Shown: piece after piece, positions 16,341 through 24,800 of the stretch
How positions within the stretch are numbered: position 1 is the stretch's first letter
How the letters are laid out: each line of letters opens with the position of its first letter
Assembly (NCBI GenBank): GCA_022826345.1
Contig: JAJDVB010000155.1
Coordinates: 1 to 26,350 of the forward strand
DNA: 26,350 nucleotides
Source: Alphaproteobacteria bacterium
GTDB lineage: Bacteria > Pseudomonadota > Alphaproteobacteria > UBA828
Direction: 5' to 3'
The notes under the pieces: generated by a model
What the model saw: the letters and a program-made list of their open reading frames with translations, nothing else
Database searches by the model: none
Told to the model about the DNA's origin: nothing
Made by a program: the position numbers and the translations under genes

Positions 16341-17369
16341 GTGAAGGCGGTCGTCATCCGCGCCCACGGCGGCGTCGAGAACCTGCTCTACGAGGAGGTG
16401 GACACGCCCGAGCCGGGGCCGGGCGAGGTCCTGGTACGCATCCGGGCGAGCGGGATCAACCACCTCGACCACGACGTGCGCGAAGGCATCTCCGGCATCC
16501 CGGTGACCCTGCCGCACGTGCCCGGCTGCGAAGGCGTGGGCGAGATCGCGGCCCTCGGCCCCGGCGTGGACGGCCCGGCGCCCGGCACCCGCGTCGCCAT
16601 CGACTTCGCGCAAGGCGACCCGCTCTCCGAGCCCTGGCTGAGCGGCCTCGACGGCGTCGACTTCACCCACGGCCGCATCGGCGCGGGCCAGTGGGGCACG
16701 CATGCCGAGTACTGCGTCTCCCATGCGCTCTCGGTGATCCCGCTGCCGGACGCGCTTCCCTTCGAGACCGCCGCCGCCGGCATGATCGGGCTCGGCACCG
16801 CCTGGCACATGACGGTCGCGCTCGGCCGCGTGCAGGCGGGGCAGACAGTGCTCGTCAACGCGGCCGGCAGCGTGGTCGGCTCGTCGGCGATCCAGGTCGC
16901 GCTCATGCACGGCGCGCGGGTGATCGCGAGCGCCGGCTCCGCCGCCAAGCTGGAGAAGGCGCGCGCGCTCGGCGCCGCCGAGACCATCGACTACACGCGC
17001 CAGAGCATCCGGGACGAGGCGCTCAGGCTCACCCAAGGCCGCGGCGTCGATCTCGTGATCGAGAGCGTGGGCGGCGACGTGCTGCGCCAGAGCATCGACG
17101 CGGTCTGCTTCAACGGCCGCCTCGTCACCTGCGGCGCGCACGCGGGCGAGGAAGTGCCGCTCAACGTGATCGAGCTTTTCCGCAAGCACATGACGATCCA
17201 CGGCAGCCACTTCGCCGGCCGCCGCGAGCTCGCACGGGTCTTTGCGCTGATGGCGGAAGGCCGGCTCGCGCCGGTGATCGATACCGTCTACCCGCTCGCC
17301 GACATCCAGAAAGCGGCGCGCCGCACCGCAGAGCGCGAGGTCTTCGGCAAGATGGTGCTGGTGCCGTAG
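16341..17369 (+). CDS. Medium-chain dehydrogenase/reductase, quinone-oxidoreductase-like
   Basis: A 342-residue NAD(P)H-dependent oxidoreductase. It has an N-terminal GroES-like domain (GPGEVLVRIRASGINHLDHD, PHVPGCEGVGEI) and a Rossmann domain with VLVNAAGSVVGSSAIQVALM (about 170-189), then VDLVIESVGGD and a closing VYPLADIQKAARRTAEREVFGK. The zinc-binding Cys and the four-Cys lobe of alcohol dehydrogenases are absent, so it belongs with the quinone oxidoreductase/zinc-free MDR enzymes. Start is GTG at 16341, nine bases after the amidohydrolase stop, with a weak ribosome-binding site, consistent with coupling. Substrate unknown. Confidence 0.9.
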   Translation: MKAVVIRAHGGVENLLYEEVDTPEPGPGEVLVRIRASGINHLDHDVREGISGIPVTLPHVPGCEGVGEIAALGPGVDGPAPGTRVAIDFAQGDPLSEPWLSGLDGVDFTHGRIGAGQWGTHAEYCVSHALSVIPLPDALPFETAAAGMIGLGTAWHMTVALGRVQAGQTVLVNAAGSVVGSSAIQVALMHGARVIASAGSAAKLEKARALGAAETIDYTRQSIRDEALRLTQGRGVDLVIESVGGDVLRQSIDAVCFNGRLVTCGAHAGEEVPLNVIELFRKHMTIHGSHFAGRRELARVFALMAEGRLAPVIDTVYPLADIQKAARRTAEREVFGKMVLVP

Positions 17370-17420
17370 CGTGGGTCGGGCCTCAGAGCGGCAGCCAACG
17401 AGACGAATAACGCGAGAACG

Positions 17421-17437
17421 CCGGGCCGCAGGCCCGG
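17421..17437. terminator. GC-rich hairpin between convergent genes
   Basis: CCGGGCC-GCA-GGCCCGG, a seven-pair stem with a three-base loop in the 154-bp gap between the convergent MDR (plus) and hydantoinase (minus) genes. No T run follows on either strand, so it is a possible bidirectional, Rho-assisted terminator or simply a repeat. Confidence 0.4.
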
Positions 17438-17481
17438 ACGGCGCGACCGCGCCGCGCGCCGAATGGCGCGTAGCCAAGCGA

Positions 17482-17509
17482 GCGGAGCGAGCGCCCGGCG
17501 CCTGAGGGA
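17482..17509 (+). repeat. Intergenic repeat, copy 3
   Basis: GCGGAGCGAGCGCCCGGCG followed by CCTGAGGGA. The 19-base lead is identical to 13153-13171. It lies directly downstream of the minus-strand hydantoinase gene. Confidence 0.7.
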
Positions 17510-17523
17510 TATCGAAAGAGCCC

Positions 17524-18936
17524 CTATTTCGCCTTCCCGGCCTCGCCGCGCTTGAGGAACTGCCCGCCGCCCTCGCGGCCGAGCCATTCGCGACCATCGA
17601 CGATCAGCTCGCCACGTAGAAACACCTTGCTCACCCGGCCGGTGACCTCGCGGCCCTCGAAGAGCGAGTACTCGACCCGGCTGTGATGCTCGGCGGCGCG
17701 GATGGTCCAGGTCTCCTCCGGGTCGAACAGCACGATGTCGGCATCGGAGCCGACCGCGATCGTGCCCTTGCGCGGGAACAGGCCGAAGAGCTTCGCCGGC
17801 GCCGTCGCCGTCAGCTCGACATAGCGGTTGAGCGACATGCCGTTGCGGCGCACGCCGCCGTCGTAGACGAGCGGCATGCGGGTCTCCAGGCCAGGCGCAC
17901 CGTTGGGGATCTTGCTGAAGTCGTCGCGGCCGAGTTCCTTGGAAAGCCGCAGGCCCAGTACGTTCTCGCTGAAGCAGAACGGGCAATGGTCGGTGGCGAT
18001 GACCTGGAGGTCGTCGGTCTTGAGCCCGCGCCAGAGCGCGTGCTGATGCTGGGCGCCCCGGAGCGGCGGCGTCATCACGAACTTGGCGGCCTCGAAGCCC
18101 GGCCGGTCGTATTCCTCGTCCGTGAGGAAGAGATAGTGCGGGCAGGTCTCGGCATGGACCGGGAGGCCGCGATCGCGCGCCTCCGTCACGGCGTCGAGCG
18201 CCTCGCCCGCCGAGAGGTGCACGATATAGACCGGCGCCTCGGCGAGCTCGGCGATGCGGATGACCCTGTGGGTGGCCTCGCCCTCCATCAGCGTCGGGCG
18301 GGTCAGCATATGCCACTTGGGGCTGGTGTTGCCGGCCTCGAGCGCTTCCTGCACGAGCACGTCGATGACATGCCCGTTCTCGGCATGGATCTGCACCATG
18401 CCGCCGTGGGCGCCGACCTGGCGCATGGTCTTGAAGATCTGGCCGTCGTCGATCATCAGCACGTCGGGATAGGCGGTGAAGAGCTTGAAGGTGGTCACGC
18501 CTTCGTCGTGAATCAGGCTCTTCATGTCGATGAGGGTCTGGTCGTTCACGTCGGTCATGATCATGTGCGCGCCGACATCGACCGCGGCGACCGAGGCGCG
18601 CTCGTGCCAGTCGGCGAGGCCGGCCAGCGGGCTGGTCCCCTTCACCTGGGCGGCAAAGTCCACGATCGTGGTGGTGCCGCCGAAGGCCCCGGCCTGGGAA
18701 CCGGTGTAGAAGGTGTCCGCCGTGCGCGCCGGTCCGAAATCCCAGTCGAGGTGCGTGTGCACGTCGACGCCGCCCGGCAGCACGAGCAAGCCCTCCGCAT
18801 CGTGCTCGGCAACTCCGTCGCCGACGGGCAAGTCCGTGCCGATCATGCGGACGCGGCCGTCCTCCATCAGGATGTCGGCCTTGTAGTCGTCCACCGCGGT
18901 TACGATCCGCCCGTTCCGAATTACGGTCGCAGTCAT
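17524..18936 (-). CDS. hydA: D-hydantoinase/dihydropyrimidinase
   Basis: Opens cyclic ureides (dihydropyrimidines, 5-substituted hydantoins) to N-carbamoyl amino acids. From the ATG at 18936 (GGGGAGG seven bases upstream) the product has 470 residues; a frame extension to 19008 adds unlikely sequence. The binuclear metal site is complete: His60 and His62 (GGVDVHTHLDWDF), carboxylated Lys151 (TTFKLFTAYPD), His184 (VQIHAENG), His240 (YIVHLSAGEA) and Asp316 (VIATDHCPFCF). Length and motifs match the family well. It is transcribed away from the enolase-superfamily gene and converges with the MDR gene. With the M20 carbamoylase at 23109-24395 it could form a two-step ureide-to-amino-acid route; preferred substrate unknown. 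Confidence 0.95.
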   Translation of the reverse strand: MTATVIRNGRIVTAVDDYKADILMEDGRVRMIGTDLPVGDGVAEHDAEGLLVLPGGVDVHTHLDWDFGPARTADTFYTGSQAGAFGGTTTIVDFAAQVKGTSPLAGLADWHERASVAAVDVGAHMIMTDVNDQTLIDMKSLIHDEGVTTFKLFTAYPDVLMIDDGQIFKTMRQVGAHGGMVQIHAENGHVIDVLVQEALEAGNTSPKWHMLTRPTLMEGEATHRVIRIAELAEAPVYIVHLSAGEALDAVTEARDRGLPVHAETCPHYLFLTDEEYDRPGFEAAKFVMTPPLRGAQHQHALWRGLKTDDLQVIATDHCPFCFSENVLGLRLSKELGRDDFSKIPNGAPGLETRMPLVYDGGVRRNGMSLNRYVELTATAPAKLFGLFPRKGTIAVGSDADIVLFDPEETWTIRAAEHHSRVEYSLFEGREVTGRVSKVFLRGELIVDGREWLGREGGGQFLKRGEAGKAK

Positions 18937-19020
18937 CCTCGCCTCCCCGGGGCACGGGCGCCCCCTCAGTCCCCGCCCATCATGCCCCGCCTGCCGGCAC
19001 CCGTCCACGGCTTGCCACAG

Positions 19021-19191
19021 CCGCGGCTGGCATCATCATCAACGTGGCCCGCGAGCCGGGCGACGGCTACCGGTCCGACTTCGCAGCGGAGCGTGTACGA
19101 GCGGGGGCCGCTGAGCCCGCGCCACGAGAACGGGCTGTTTCACTTCCACGAGATGGTGCGCAACACCATCGGCCCCGCGGTGAAGGCGTAG
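19021..19191 (+). pseudogene. C-terminal remnant of an unidentified gene, frameshifted
   Basis: Two overlapping plus frames look like the end of one protein: AGIIINVAREPGDGYRSDF at about 19028-19085, then, after a frame change, SVYERGPLSPRHENGLFHFH and EMVRNTIGPAVKA with a stop at 19189-19191. The composition is protein-like, and neither frame has a start or an identifiable domain. It is probably the 3' end of a deleted gene. It lies in the 477-bp gap between the hydantoinase and enolase-superfamily genes. Confidence 0.4.
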
Positions 19192-19262
19192 CGCGCTGTT
19201 CCTGGTGTTCGCATCCGGATGAGTCGCTGCGCGCGCGCTCGAGGCCACTCAACAACACACAT

Positions 19263-19361
19263 CGTCATGCGCGGACTTGATCCGCGCATCCATCTTTTTC
19301 GGCGGGCCCGCAGGAGTGTTGTGTGAAGGCGTGGATGGCCGGAATAAATCCGGCCATGACG
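19263..19361. repeat. Composite palindromic intergenic element (two inverted units)
   Basis: Left unit: CGTCATG, then an eight-pair hairpin TGCGCGGA-CTTGA-TCCGCGCA at 19268-19288, then TCCA. Right unit, inverted: TGG, then a nine-pair hairpin ATGGCCGGA-ATAAA-TCCGGCCAT at 19335-19357, ending CATGACG at 19355-19361. The two 30-base units match each other in opposite orientation at most positions. A third, cut copy lies at 26210-26230. Such palindromes are common between genes in alphaproteobacteria. Its place downstream of the enolase-superfamily gene would allow a role in transcript ends. Confidence 0.8.
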
Positions 19362-19413
19362 AGAAGTGGTGGCGTTCAAACGGAGGTGCGCGTCAGAAAC
19401 AGAGAGCTGGAGT

Positions 19414-20523
19414 TCAGAGTTCGCTGACCTCGTGGGCAGCGTTCTCCAGCCACTCTGAGCGGACCGTAATCCCCCAACCGGGGCCGCCCGGGATCTCGAC
19501 CTTGCCGTCCTTCGCGACCGGCATCTCGTCGTAGATGCCGTCGTACTGCCAGGGGTAGAAGTCGCCCTCCTCGATGGAGAACTCGACGTAGGGCCCCGCG
19601 TTCTCCAGCGCGCCCATCAGGTGCAGGGTGAAGATCGTGACCAGGGACAGGTTCGCGGAATGCGGCGTGACCGGCATGCCGGCCGCCTCGGCCATGCGCA
19701 CGACGCGGAGGAAGCGCTCGACGCCGCCCACGTAGCAGACATCGGGCTGGGCCACGTCCATCGTCCGGCTCTCGATCAGGAACTGCCAAAGGGTGAGGTT
19801 GTTGTCCTGCTCGCCGCCAGTCACATCCAGGTCGAGCGCCTCCGTCACCTGGCGCGTCCAGTCCGGCTTCCAGTAGGGGCAGGGCTCCTCGAAGTGGCAG
19901 ACCCCGTTCTCCTCCAGGACGTCGCCGAGCGCGATCGCTTGCTCGGGCGCGTAGCAGCTGTTCGCGTCGACCAGCAGCGCGACATCGTCGCCGAGCGCGC
20001 GGCGGACCTCCCGCACGATCGCCTCGGAGCGGCCGGGCCACTGGTCTCGCCCGCGCCCGCATTCCGCGCCCACGCGGAACTTGAAGGCATCGTAGCCGTG
20101 ATGCTCGCGCAGCCTGAGAAAGCGCTCGGCCTCCGCCTCGGGCGTGATGTCGCGCCTCATGCTGGAGGCGTAGACGCGGAGCGGGCGCGGGGTGCCGCCC
20201 AGCAGCGCGCAGACGCTCTTGCCCTCGAGCCTGCCGTGGAGGTCCCAGATCGCGGTGTCGAGGCCGCCGAGCGCCCGGCAGAGGTAGGTGCCCGGAAACT
20301 TGTGCTCCCGCTCGCAGATCAGGTCGAGCAGGTCCCCCAACCCATCGAGCGCCGCAATGTCCTGGCCGAGCGCCCAGGGCGCCACCTGCCGGTGAAGCAC
20401 GGTCGCGGAGATGTCGGCGTGGTAGGTCGAGACCTGTCCCCAACCTTCCGCACCGTCGTCGGTGGTAACGCGCGTGAGCCCGACCTCGCGGGTGCAGAAC
20501 GTCTCGATCTTCTGAATCTTCAT
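19414..20523 (-). CDS. Enolase-superfamily dehydratase/racemase, mandelate-racemase-type
   Basis: Abstracts a proton alpha to a carboxylate, with Mg2+ stabilising the enolate. The 369-residue protein has the N-terminal capping domain and the barrel residues: Lys148 (DAFKFRVG), metal ligands Asp186 (LLVDANSCY), Glu212 ([10 protein letters not shown]) and Glu238 (GGEQDNN), and the dyad Asp261 ([10 protein letters not shown]) with His288 (VTPHSANLS), which places it in the mandelate racemase subgroup. The usual KxK pair reads K-F-R, so the second lysine is replaced by arginine, as in some acid-sugar dehydratases. The ATG at 20523 lies 18 bp after the ADH stop; a GTG at 20535 is the alternative. 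Cotranscription with the ADH is likely. Substrate unknown. Confidence 0.92.
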   Translation of the reverse strand: MKIQKIETFCTREVGLTRVTTDDGAEGWGQVSTYHADISATVLHRQVAPWALGQDIAALDGLGDLLDLICEREHKFPGTYLCRALGGLDTAIWDLHGRLEGKSVCALLGGTPRPLRVYASSMRRDITPEAEAERFLRLREHHGYDAFKFRVGAECGRGRDQWPGRSEAIVREVRRALGDDVALLVDANSCYAPEQAIALGDVLEENGVCHFEEPCPYWKPDWTRQVTEALDLDVTGGEQDNNLTLWQFLIESRTMDVAQPDVCYVGGVERFLRVVRMAEAAGMPVTPHSANLSLVTIFTLHLMGALENAGPYVEFSIEEGDFYPWQYDGIYDEMPVAKDGKVEIPGGPGWGITVRSEWLENAAHEVSEL

Positions 20524-20541
20524 CGGCCGGCCCACTCGCGG

Positions 20542-21660
20542 TCATTCCGGAAAGACGATGACATGGCGCAGGTCGTGGGAGCGCCGCGCAAGCGCGATCG
20601 CCTCGTTGATCTCGTCCAGCGGCCTGCGCGAGGCGACCAGCTCGTCGAGCCTGAGCCGGCCACTCCGGTAGAGCCGGAACAGCTTCGGCACGTCGATGCG
20701 GAGCCTGGCGTCGCCCATCTTGCAGCCCAGAATTCGCTGGCCGAAGTGCGCGAGGTCGGTGGCGTTCAGGCTGACCCGCTGGTCGTAGGGCGGCATGCCC
20801 ACCACCACCAGCGCGCTGTTCGGCGCAAGCAGCGGCAGCGCCTGCTCGATGGCCCGGGCATCGCCCACGGCCGTCATCACCACGTCGAAGCCGCGCCCCT
20901 CGGTCAGCGCGAGCGCCTGTTCGGCGGCGTCTTCGCCCGTGGCGTCGATCGCGTTCGTCGCCCCGAAGGCCCGCGCCCGCTCCAGCTTGTTGTCGCTTAC
21001 GTCGATGGCGACGAGCGGCAGCGCGCCGGCGAGCGCAGCGCCCTGAATGCAGTTGAGGCCGACCCCGCCGCAGCCGACCACCGCGACCGCATCGCCCACC
21101 TGCACCTTTGCGGTGTTGACGGCCGCGCCGAAGCCGGTGAGCACGCCGCAGGAGAGCAGGCAGGCGACATCGTCCGCGACGTGCGCCGGCAGCTTCACGA
21201 CCTGCGACACATCGACAACCACGCTCTCGGCGAAGCCGCCGACGCGGAGCCCGGCCCGCACGGACCGGCCCTGCTCATCGGCGAGACGCGGGGCGGAATC
21301 GATGGCGAACGCGGTCACGCACTGGGCTGGGCTTCCGGCCTCGCAGTATCCGCAGCGCCCGCACGAGCGCAGCAGCGAGACGAGTACCCGGTCGCCAACG
21401 CCGATGTCGCCGGGCGGCGCGGCGGGGCCGAGGTCGGTAACCACGCCTGCCAGCTCGTGCCCGAACACGGCCGGCAGCGCATCCTCCCCTCCCCAGCCGC
21501 CGTCCATGTAGGTGATGTCGGAATGGCAGATCGAGCTTGCGCGCACCTTGACCCGGATCTCGCTGCCCTCGGGCGGCGCGAGCCGCAGCGTCTCGATGGA
21601 GAGCGGCGCGTCCAAGGCCCGGCAGACCGCGGCGCGTATCTTGATCGTGTCCGACATCAT
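20542..21660 (-). CDS. Zinc-dependent alcohol dehydrogenase
   Basis: Interconverts an alcohol and its aldehyde or ketone with NAD(H). Product is 372 residues from ATG 21660 (ATG 21657 is equivalent). Catalytic zinc ligands are Cys45 (SSICHSD), His68-Glu69 (FGHELAG) and Cys171 (LLSCGVLTGFGAAVNTAKV). The structural zinc lobe is complete: Cys100, 103, 106 and 114. The Rossmann motif GCGGVG is at 196-201, followed by VAIDVSDNK, whose Asp favours NAD over NADP. The pattern is that of the class I/III (formaldehyde-type) zinc ADH group. The gene is followed 18 bp on by the enolase-superfamily gene, and divergent to the ParB-domain gene. No clear ribosome-binding site was found. Confidence 0.94.
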   Translation of the reverse strand: MMSDTIKIRAAVCRALDAPLSIETLRLAPPEGSEIRVKVRASSICHSDITYMDGGWGGEDALPAVFGHELAGVVTDLGPAAPPGDIGVGDRVLVSLLRSCGRCGYCEAGSPAQCVTAFAIDSAPRLADEQGRSVRAGLRVGGFAESVVVDVSQVVKLPAHVADDVACLLSCGVLTGFGAAVNTAKVQVGDAVAVVGCGGVGLNCIQGAALAGALPLVAIDVSDNKLERARAFGATNAIDATGEDAAEQALALTEGRGFDVVMTAVGDARAIEQALPLLAPNSALVVVGMPPYDQRVSLNATDLAHFGQRILGCKMGDARLRIDVPKLFRLYRSGRLRLDELVASRRPLDEINEAIALARRSHDLRHVIVFPE

Positions 21661-21718
21661 GCTGCGTACGCACATTGTCGGCGCCAGTCCGTCCTGACAA
21701 CCCGATCGCGGGTCGATA

Positions 21719-22066
21719 TTGCGCGGCCAACGCGGCTTTGCCAGAGTCGATCCGGCGCGCGGCGGGACGCTCCATCGCGCGCAGGGGGAAGGCCGCCGGC
21801 GCAGGGAGGACACGACGCCGCTACTGGAGAACAAAGACCTCGCGGTCGCCGACATCTACGTGCCGGCCAAGCGCCGCCGCACGCTCAAGCAGGCGACGGT
21901 CGACTCGCTCGCCGAGAGCATTCTGGAGGATGGACTGAAGGTGCCGATCCTGGTGCGGCAGGACGGCTCGCGCTACGTGCTCGTGGAGGGCCTGCACCGC
22001 CTCGAGGCGTGCAAGGCGCTGGGCGAGGAGTTGATCGCCTGCACCATGGTCCAGGCCCGGAGCTGA
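21719..22066 (+). CDS. Stand-alone ParB N-terminal domain protein
   Basis: The last about 80 residues are a clear ParB/sulfiredoxin-fold domain: VADIYVPAKRRRTLKQATVD, then SLAESILEDGLKVPILVR and YVLVEGLHRLEACKALGE, with the VEGLHRLEA (usually GxHRxxA) nucleotide-binding box. There is no C-terminal helix-turn-helix, so it is not a chromosome-partition ParB; such short proteins are often regulators or nucleotidases of unknown role. The start is unclear: no ATG is in frame, TTG 21719 is the upstream candidate, and a CTG near 21824 (14 bases after AGGGAGG) would give a compact domain-only protein. LLM gene starts 44 bp downstream. Confidence 0.78.
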   Translation: MRGQRGFARVDPARGGTLHRAQGEGRRRREDTTPLLENKDLAVADIYVPAKRRRTLKQATVDSLAESILEDGLKVPILVRQDGSRYVLVEGLHRLEACKALGEELIACTMVQARS

Positions 22067-22110
22067 CGGGTGTGGCAGGCAGGCCGCGATGAGCCAGGGA
22101 TGAGGCGCGC

Positions 22111-23112
22111 ATGAGCAAGGTCGGCTTCGGCTTCCTCGATCGCCCTGGGGTGCGCGAGCAGTTGCGGCTCGCCGCGAAGGCCGAGGCGCTCGGCTACGAT
22201 TCCCTCTGGGTCACCGAGACCAGGCTGGCCCGTGATGCCATCTCGGTGCTGGGGGGCATGGCCGCCACCACCGAGCGGGTGCGCCTCGGCAGCTGCATCG
22301 TCAACAGCTGGACCCGCGGCCCCGCGCTCATGGCCATGACCTTCGCCACTCTGGACAACCTCGCGCCGGGGCGGATGAACCTCGGCCTCGGCGCCTACTG
22401 GGACCCGCTTGCCTGGAAGCAGGGCATCGATCGCCGCAAGCCGCTCAGCCAGATGCGCGAGTACATCGGCGTGCTGCGCCGGCTGCTCGCGCTCGAAGAC
22501 GGCGTCACGCATGAAGGCGAGCTTGTCACGGTTCGCGACCTCACCCTCGACCTCGGCCACGGCGATCCGCGCACCCCGCCTGCCGTCAAGATTTTCATCG
22601 GCCCCACCGGACCCCGCATGATGGAGCTCTCCGGCGAGATCGCGGACGGGGCGCTGATCAACGGCATCCTCTCGCCCGCCTACACGCGCCGGTCGCTGGA
22701 GCGTATCGCTGCAGGCGCGGCCCGCGCCGGCCGCACGCTGGCCGACGTGGAGAAGCTACAGCTCGTCAACATCTCGATGGACGCCGACCGGGACAAGGCG
22801 CTCTACGACGCCAAGCGCGTCGTGACCCAGTACCTGGGCCAGCAGCCGCACTTCGCCAAGGCCTGGGAGATTCCGGAGGATCGCGTCGCCGAGATTTCGC
22901 GCGTCATGGGTGGCTGGCCGCCCAGGCCCGGCGGCATCGAGGACGCCATGGCTCTGGTCGACGACGCGCTGGTGGGCGACCTGATCGCCTACGGCACCCC
23001 GGACGAATGCGTGGCGAGCGCACAACGCTGGCTCGACACCGGGCTCGATCAGCTCATCCTGATTCCGCTCAGCCGCAACTACGACGAGATCCTGGAGGTC
23101 TTCGCGCCGTGA
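22111..23112 (+). CDS. LLM-class flavin-dependent oxidoreductase
   Basis: A 333-residue luciferase-like monooxygenase-fold enzyme that uses reduced FMN or F420. Diagnostic sequence: LRLAAKAEALGYDSLWVTET, TERVRLGSCIVNSWTRGPAL, ATLDNLAPGRMNLGLGAYWD and a late LIAYGTPDECVASAQRWLDTGLDQLIL. The phrase YWDPLAWKQGIDRRKPL is typical of the 5,10-methylenetetrahydromethanopterin-reductase-like branch. Its stop overlaps the start of the carbamoylase gene (GTGA, 23109-23112), implying translational coupling and a shared pathway. Cofactor choice and substrate are not readable. Confidence 0.93.
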   Translation: MSKVGFGFLDRPGVREQLRLAAKAEALGYDSLWVTETRLARDAISVLGGMAATTERVRLGSCIVNSWTRGPALMAMTFATLDNLAPGRMNLGLGAYWDPLAWKQGIDRRKPLSQMREYIGVLRRLLALEDGVTHEGELVTVRDLTLDLGHGDPRTPPAVKIFIGPTGPRMMELSGEIADGALINGILSPAYTRRSLERIAAGAARAGRTLADVEKLQLVNISMDADRDKALYDAKRVVTQYLGQQPHFAKAWEIPEDRVAEISRVMGGWPPRPGGIEDAMALVDDALVGDLIAYGTPDECVASAQRWLDTGLDQLILIPLSRNYDEILEVFAP

Positions 23113-24395
23113 ACGCGGAGGCGTTACGCGGAGCCGTCGACGCGCGGTTGCCGCTGGCGGAATCGCTCTTCGACGAGATCCGCACGGCCAGCGCGGCGGA
23201 AGCCGGCGTGACTCGCCCGGCCTGGAGCACGGAAGACCAATACGCCTCCAACCGCCTCGCCGACGCGTCGCGCGCGCTCGGGCTGGAGGCGGCCTACGAC
23301 CACGCGGGCAACCTCTATTGTACGCTGCCGGGCCGCGACCGGCGCGCGCCTGCTGTCCTCACCGGCTCGCACACCGACTCCGTGCCGACCGGCGGGCACT
23401 ACGACGGGCTCGCGGGCGCGGTCGCCGGCCTCGTGGCGCTCGCCGCGTTCCGCGACATCGGCTGGCAGCCGGGCCGCGACGTGACGGCCATCGCCACGCG
23501 CGCGGAGGAGAGCGTGTGGTTCGGCATCCCCTTCATCGGCGCCCGCCTCGCGCTCGGCTCGCTCTCCCACGATCACCTGGACTCGCTGCGGCGTTCGGAC
23601 ACCGGGCGCTCGCTCGCGGAGCACATGGCGGCCCTCGGCCTCGATGCGGACGCGCTTCGCCGCGAGGCCGCACCCCGGCTCTCGCCCGCCAACGCCTGCG
23701 CCTTCCTGGAGCTTCACATCGAGCAGGGGCCGGTGCTCGTTGCGGAAGGCGCGCAGGTGGCAGTACCCACCGTCATTCGCGGCAATGTGCGCTGGCCGGG
23801 CGCGCGTTGCCACGGCCGCTACGACCATTCCGGTGCCACACCCCGCGATCACCGGCAGGACACCGTGCTGGCAGCGGCCGAGCTGGTGCAAGGGCTGGAG
23901 GCGTTCTGGATCGCGCGGGAAGAGAGTGGCGAGCCCGACACCGTGTTCACCGTGGGCAAGTTCTTCACCGACGGCACGCACCACGCCATGACGAAGGTGC
24001 CCGGCCGCTGCGACTTCACCCTCAACTTCGGCGGCACGAGCCAGGCCTTTCTCGATGCGTGCCGGGCCGAGGTCGAGGCCCGCGCCGCGGAAATCGCCGC
24101 CCGCCGCCGGGTCACGTTCGACCTGGGTGAGTGCGTCGGCGCCCCGCCGGCGCCGCTGGACGCCGATCTTCGCGCCGTGCTGGAAGAAGCCGCCGAGGCG
24201 ATCGAGATAGCGACTTGCAGCTTCGCTACCGTGGGCCACGATGCCGCGGTCTTCCAGCGCGCGGGCATTCCGGCCGCCATGGTGCTCGTGCGTAACGCTC
24301 ACGGCAGCCACAACCCGGACGAGGCCATGACGCTCGATGACTTCGGCGCGGGCGTTGCGGTGCTGGCGGCCGCGATCACGCGGCTCGCCGCTTGA
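23109..24395 (+). CDS. M20-family N-carbamoyl-amino-acid hydrolase (amidase, hydantoinase/carbamoylase family)
   Basis: Removes the carbamoyl group from N-carbamoyl or related ureido acids, giving amine, CO2 and ammonia. From GTG 23109 it has 428 residues, standard for the family; the frame extends upstream into the preceding gene. Binuclear metal ligands: His88 (LTGSHTDSVPTGGHYDGLAG), Asp99, Glu133-Glu134 (TRAEESVWFG), His203 (LELHIEQGPVL), and a late His in NAHGSHNPDE. The lid-domain motif usually reading HAGTTPMxxRxDA is HSGATPRDHRQD, a notable deviation that may alter substrate recognition. It forms a run with the LLM, GFA and amidohydrolase genes. Allantoate amidohydrolase or beta-ureidopropionase activity are alternatives. 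Confidence 0.92.
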   Translation: MNAEALRGAVDARLPLAESLFDEIRTASAAEAGVTRPAWSTEDQYASNRLADASRALGLEAAYDHAGNLYCTLPGRDRRAPAVLTGSHTDSVPTGGHYDGLAGAVAGLVALAAFRDIGWQPGRDVTAIATRAEESVWFGIPFIGARLALGSLSHDHLDSLRRSDTGRSLAEHMAALGLDADALRREAAPRLSPANACAFLELHIEQGPVLVAEGAQVAVPTVIRGNVRWPGARCHGRYDHSGATPRDHRQDTVLAAAELVQGLEAFWIAREESGEPDTVFTVGKFFTDGTHHAMTKVPGRCDFTLNFGGTSQAFLDACRAEVEARAAEIAARRRVTFDLGECVGAPPAPLDADLRAVLEEAAEAIEIATCSFATVGHDAAVFQRAGIPAAMVLVRNAHGSHNPDEAMTLDDFGAGVAVLAAAITRLAA

Positions 24396-24417
24396 CGGCC
24401 CGCATGAGGAGCGAGGG

Positions 24418-24789
24418 ATGAGCGACATTCACACCGGCGGCTGCCTCTGCGGCGGCGTGAGATACCGGGCGACCGGCCCCTTGCGCCACGTCATCGCCTG
24501 CCACTGCGGGCAGTGCCGCAAGACCTCCGGCCATCATGCGGCCATGACCTCGGTGCCGCTGGCGCGCTTCGCCATCGAATCCGACGAGACCCTGGTGTGG
24601 TTCCACTCCTCGGAGAGCGCGCGGCGCGGGTTCTGCAACCGCTGCGGCGGCAACCTGTTCTGGGAGCCCGCGGGCGAGGGCCGCGTCTCGATCACCGCGG
24701 GCACGCTGGACGGCGCGACCGGGCTCGCCATCGAGCGCCACATCTACACCGAGGACGCCGGCGACTACTATGACGTGCCGGGGCAGTAG
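24418..24789 (+). CDS. GFA-family zinc protein (glutathione-dependent formaldehyde-activating-like)
   Basis: A 123-residue protein with the Mss4-like GFA fold. Zinc ligands are visible as GGCLCGGVRY (Cys9, Cys11), ACHCGQCRKTSG (Cys28, 30, 33) and CNRCGGNLFWE (Cys73, 76). The true start is the ATG at 24418, after the purine-rich GAGGAGCGAGGG; the frame extends upstream over the previous gene. Some members speed formaldehyde-glutathione adduct formation, but most have unknown roles. It lies 22 bp after the carbamoylase and 11 bp before the amidohydrolase gene, within one operon. Confidence 0.9.
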   Translation: MSDIHTGGCLCGGVRYRATGPLRHVIACHCGQCRKTSGHHAAMTSVPLARFAIESDETLVWFHSSESARRGFCNRCGGNLFWEPAGEGRVSITAGTLDGATGLAIERHIYTEDAGDYYDVPGQ

Positions 24790-24800
24790 GGAGACAGCGC

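Noticed and set aside
15219..17597. 792-codon minus-strand ORF
   Set aside because: Antisense to the SnoaL-like, isochorismatase-fold and MDR genes, all of which have clear domains; it is open only because of high GC and has no recognisable protein features.
17683..19191. 502-codon plus-strand ORF
   Set aside because: Antisense to the hydantoinase; only its last about 30 codons, beyond the gene, look like protein and are listed as a remnant.
19621..22092. 823-codon plus-strand ORF
   Set aside because: Antisense to the enolase-superfamily and ADH genes; composition (His/Arg/Gly/Ala-rich) is that of an antisense frame.
23124..24428. 434-codon minus-strand ORF
   Set aside because: Antisense to the M20 carbamoylase.
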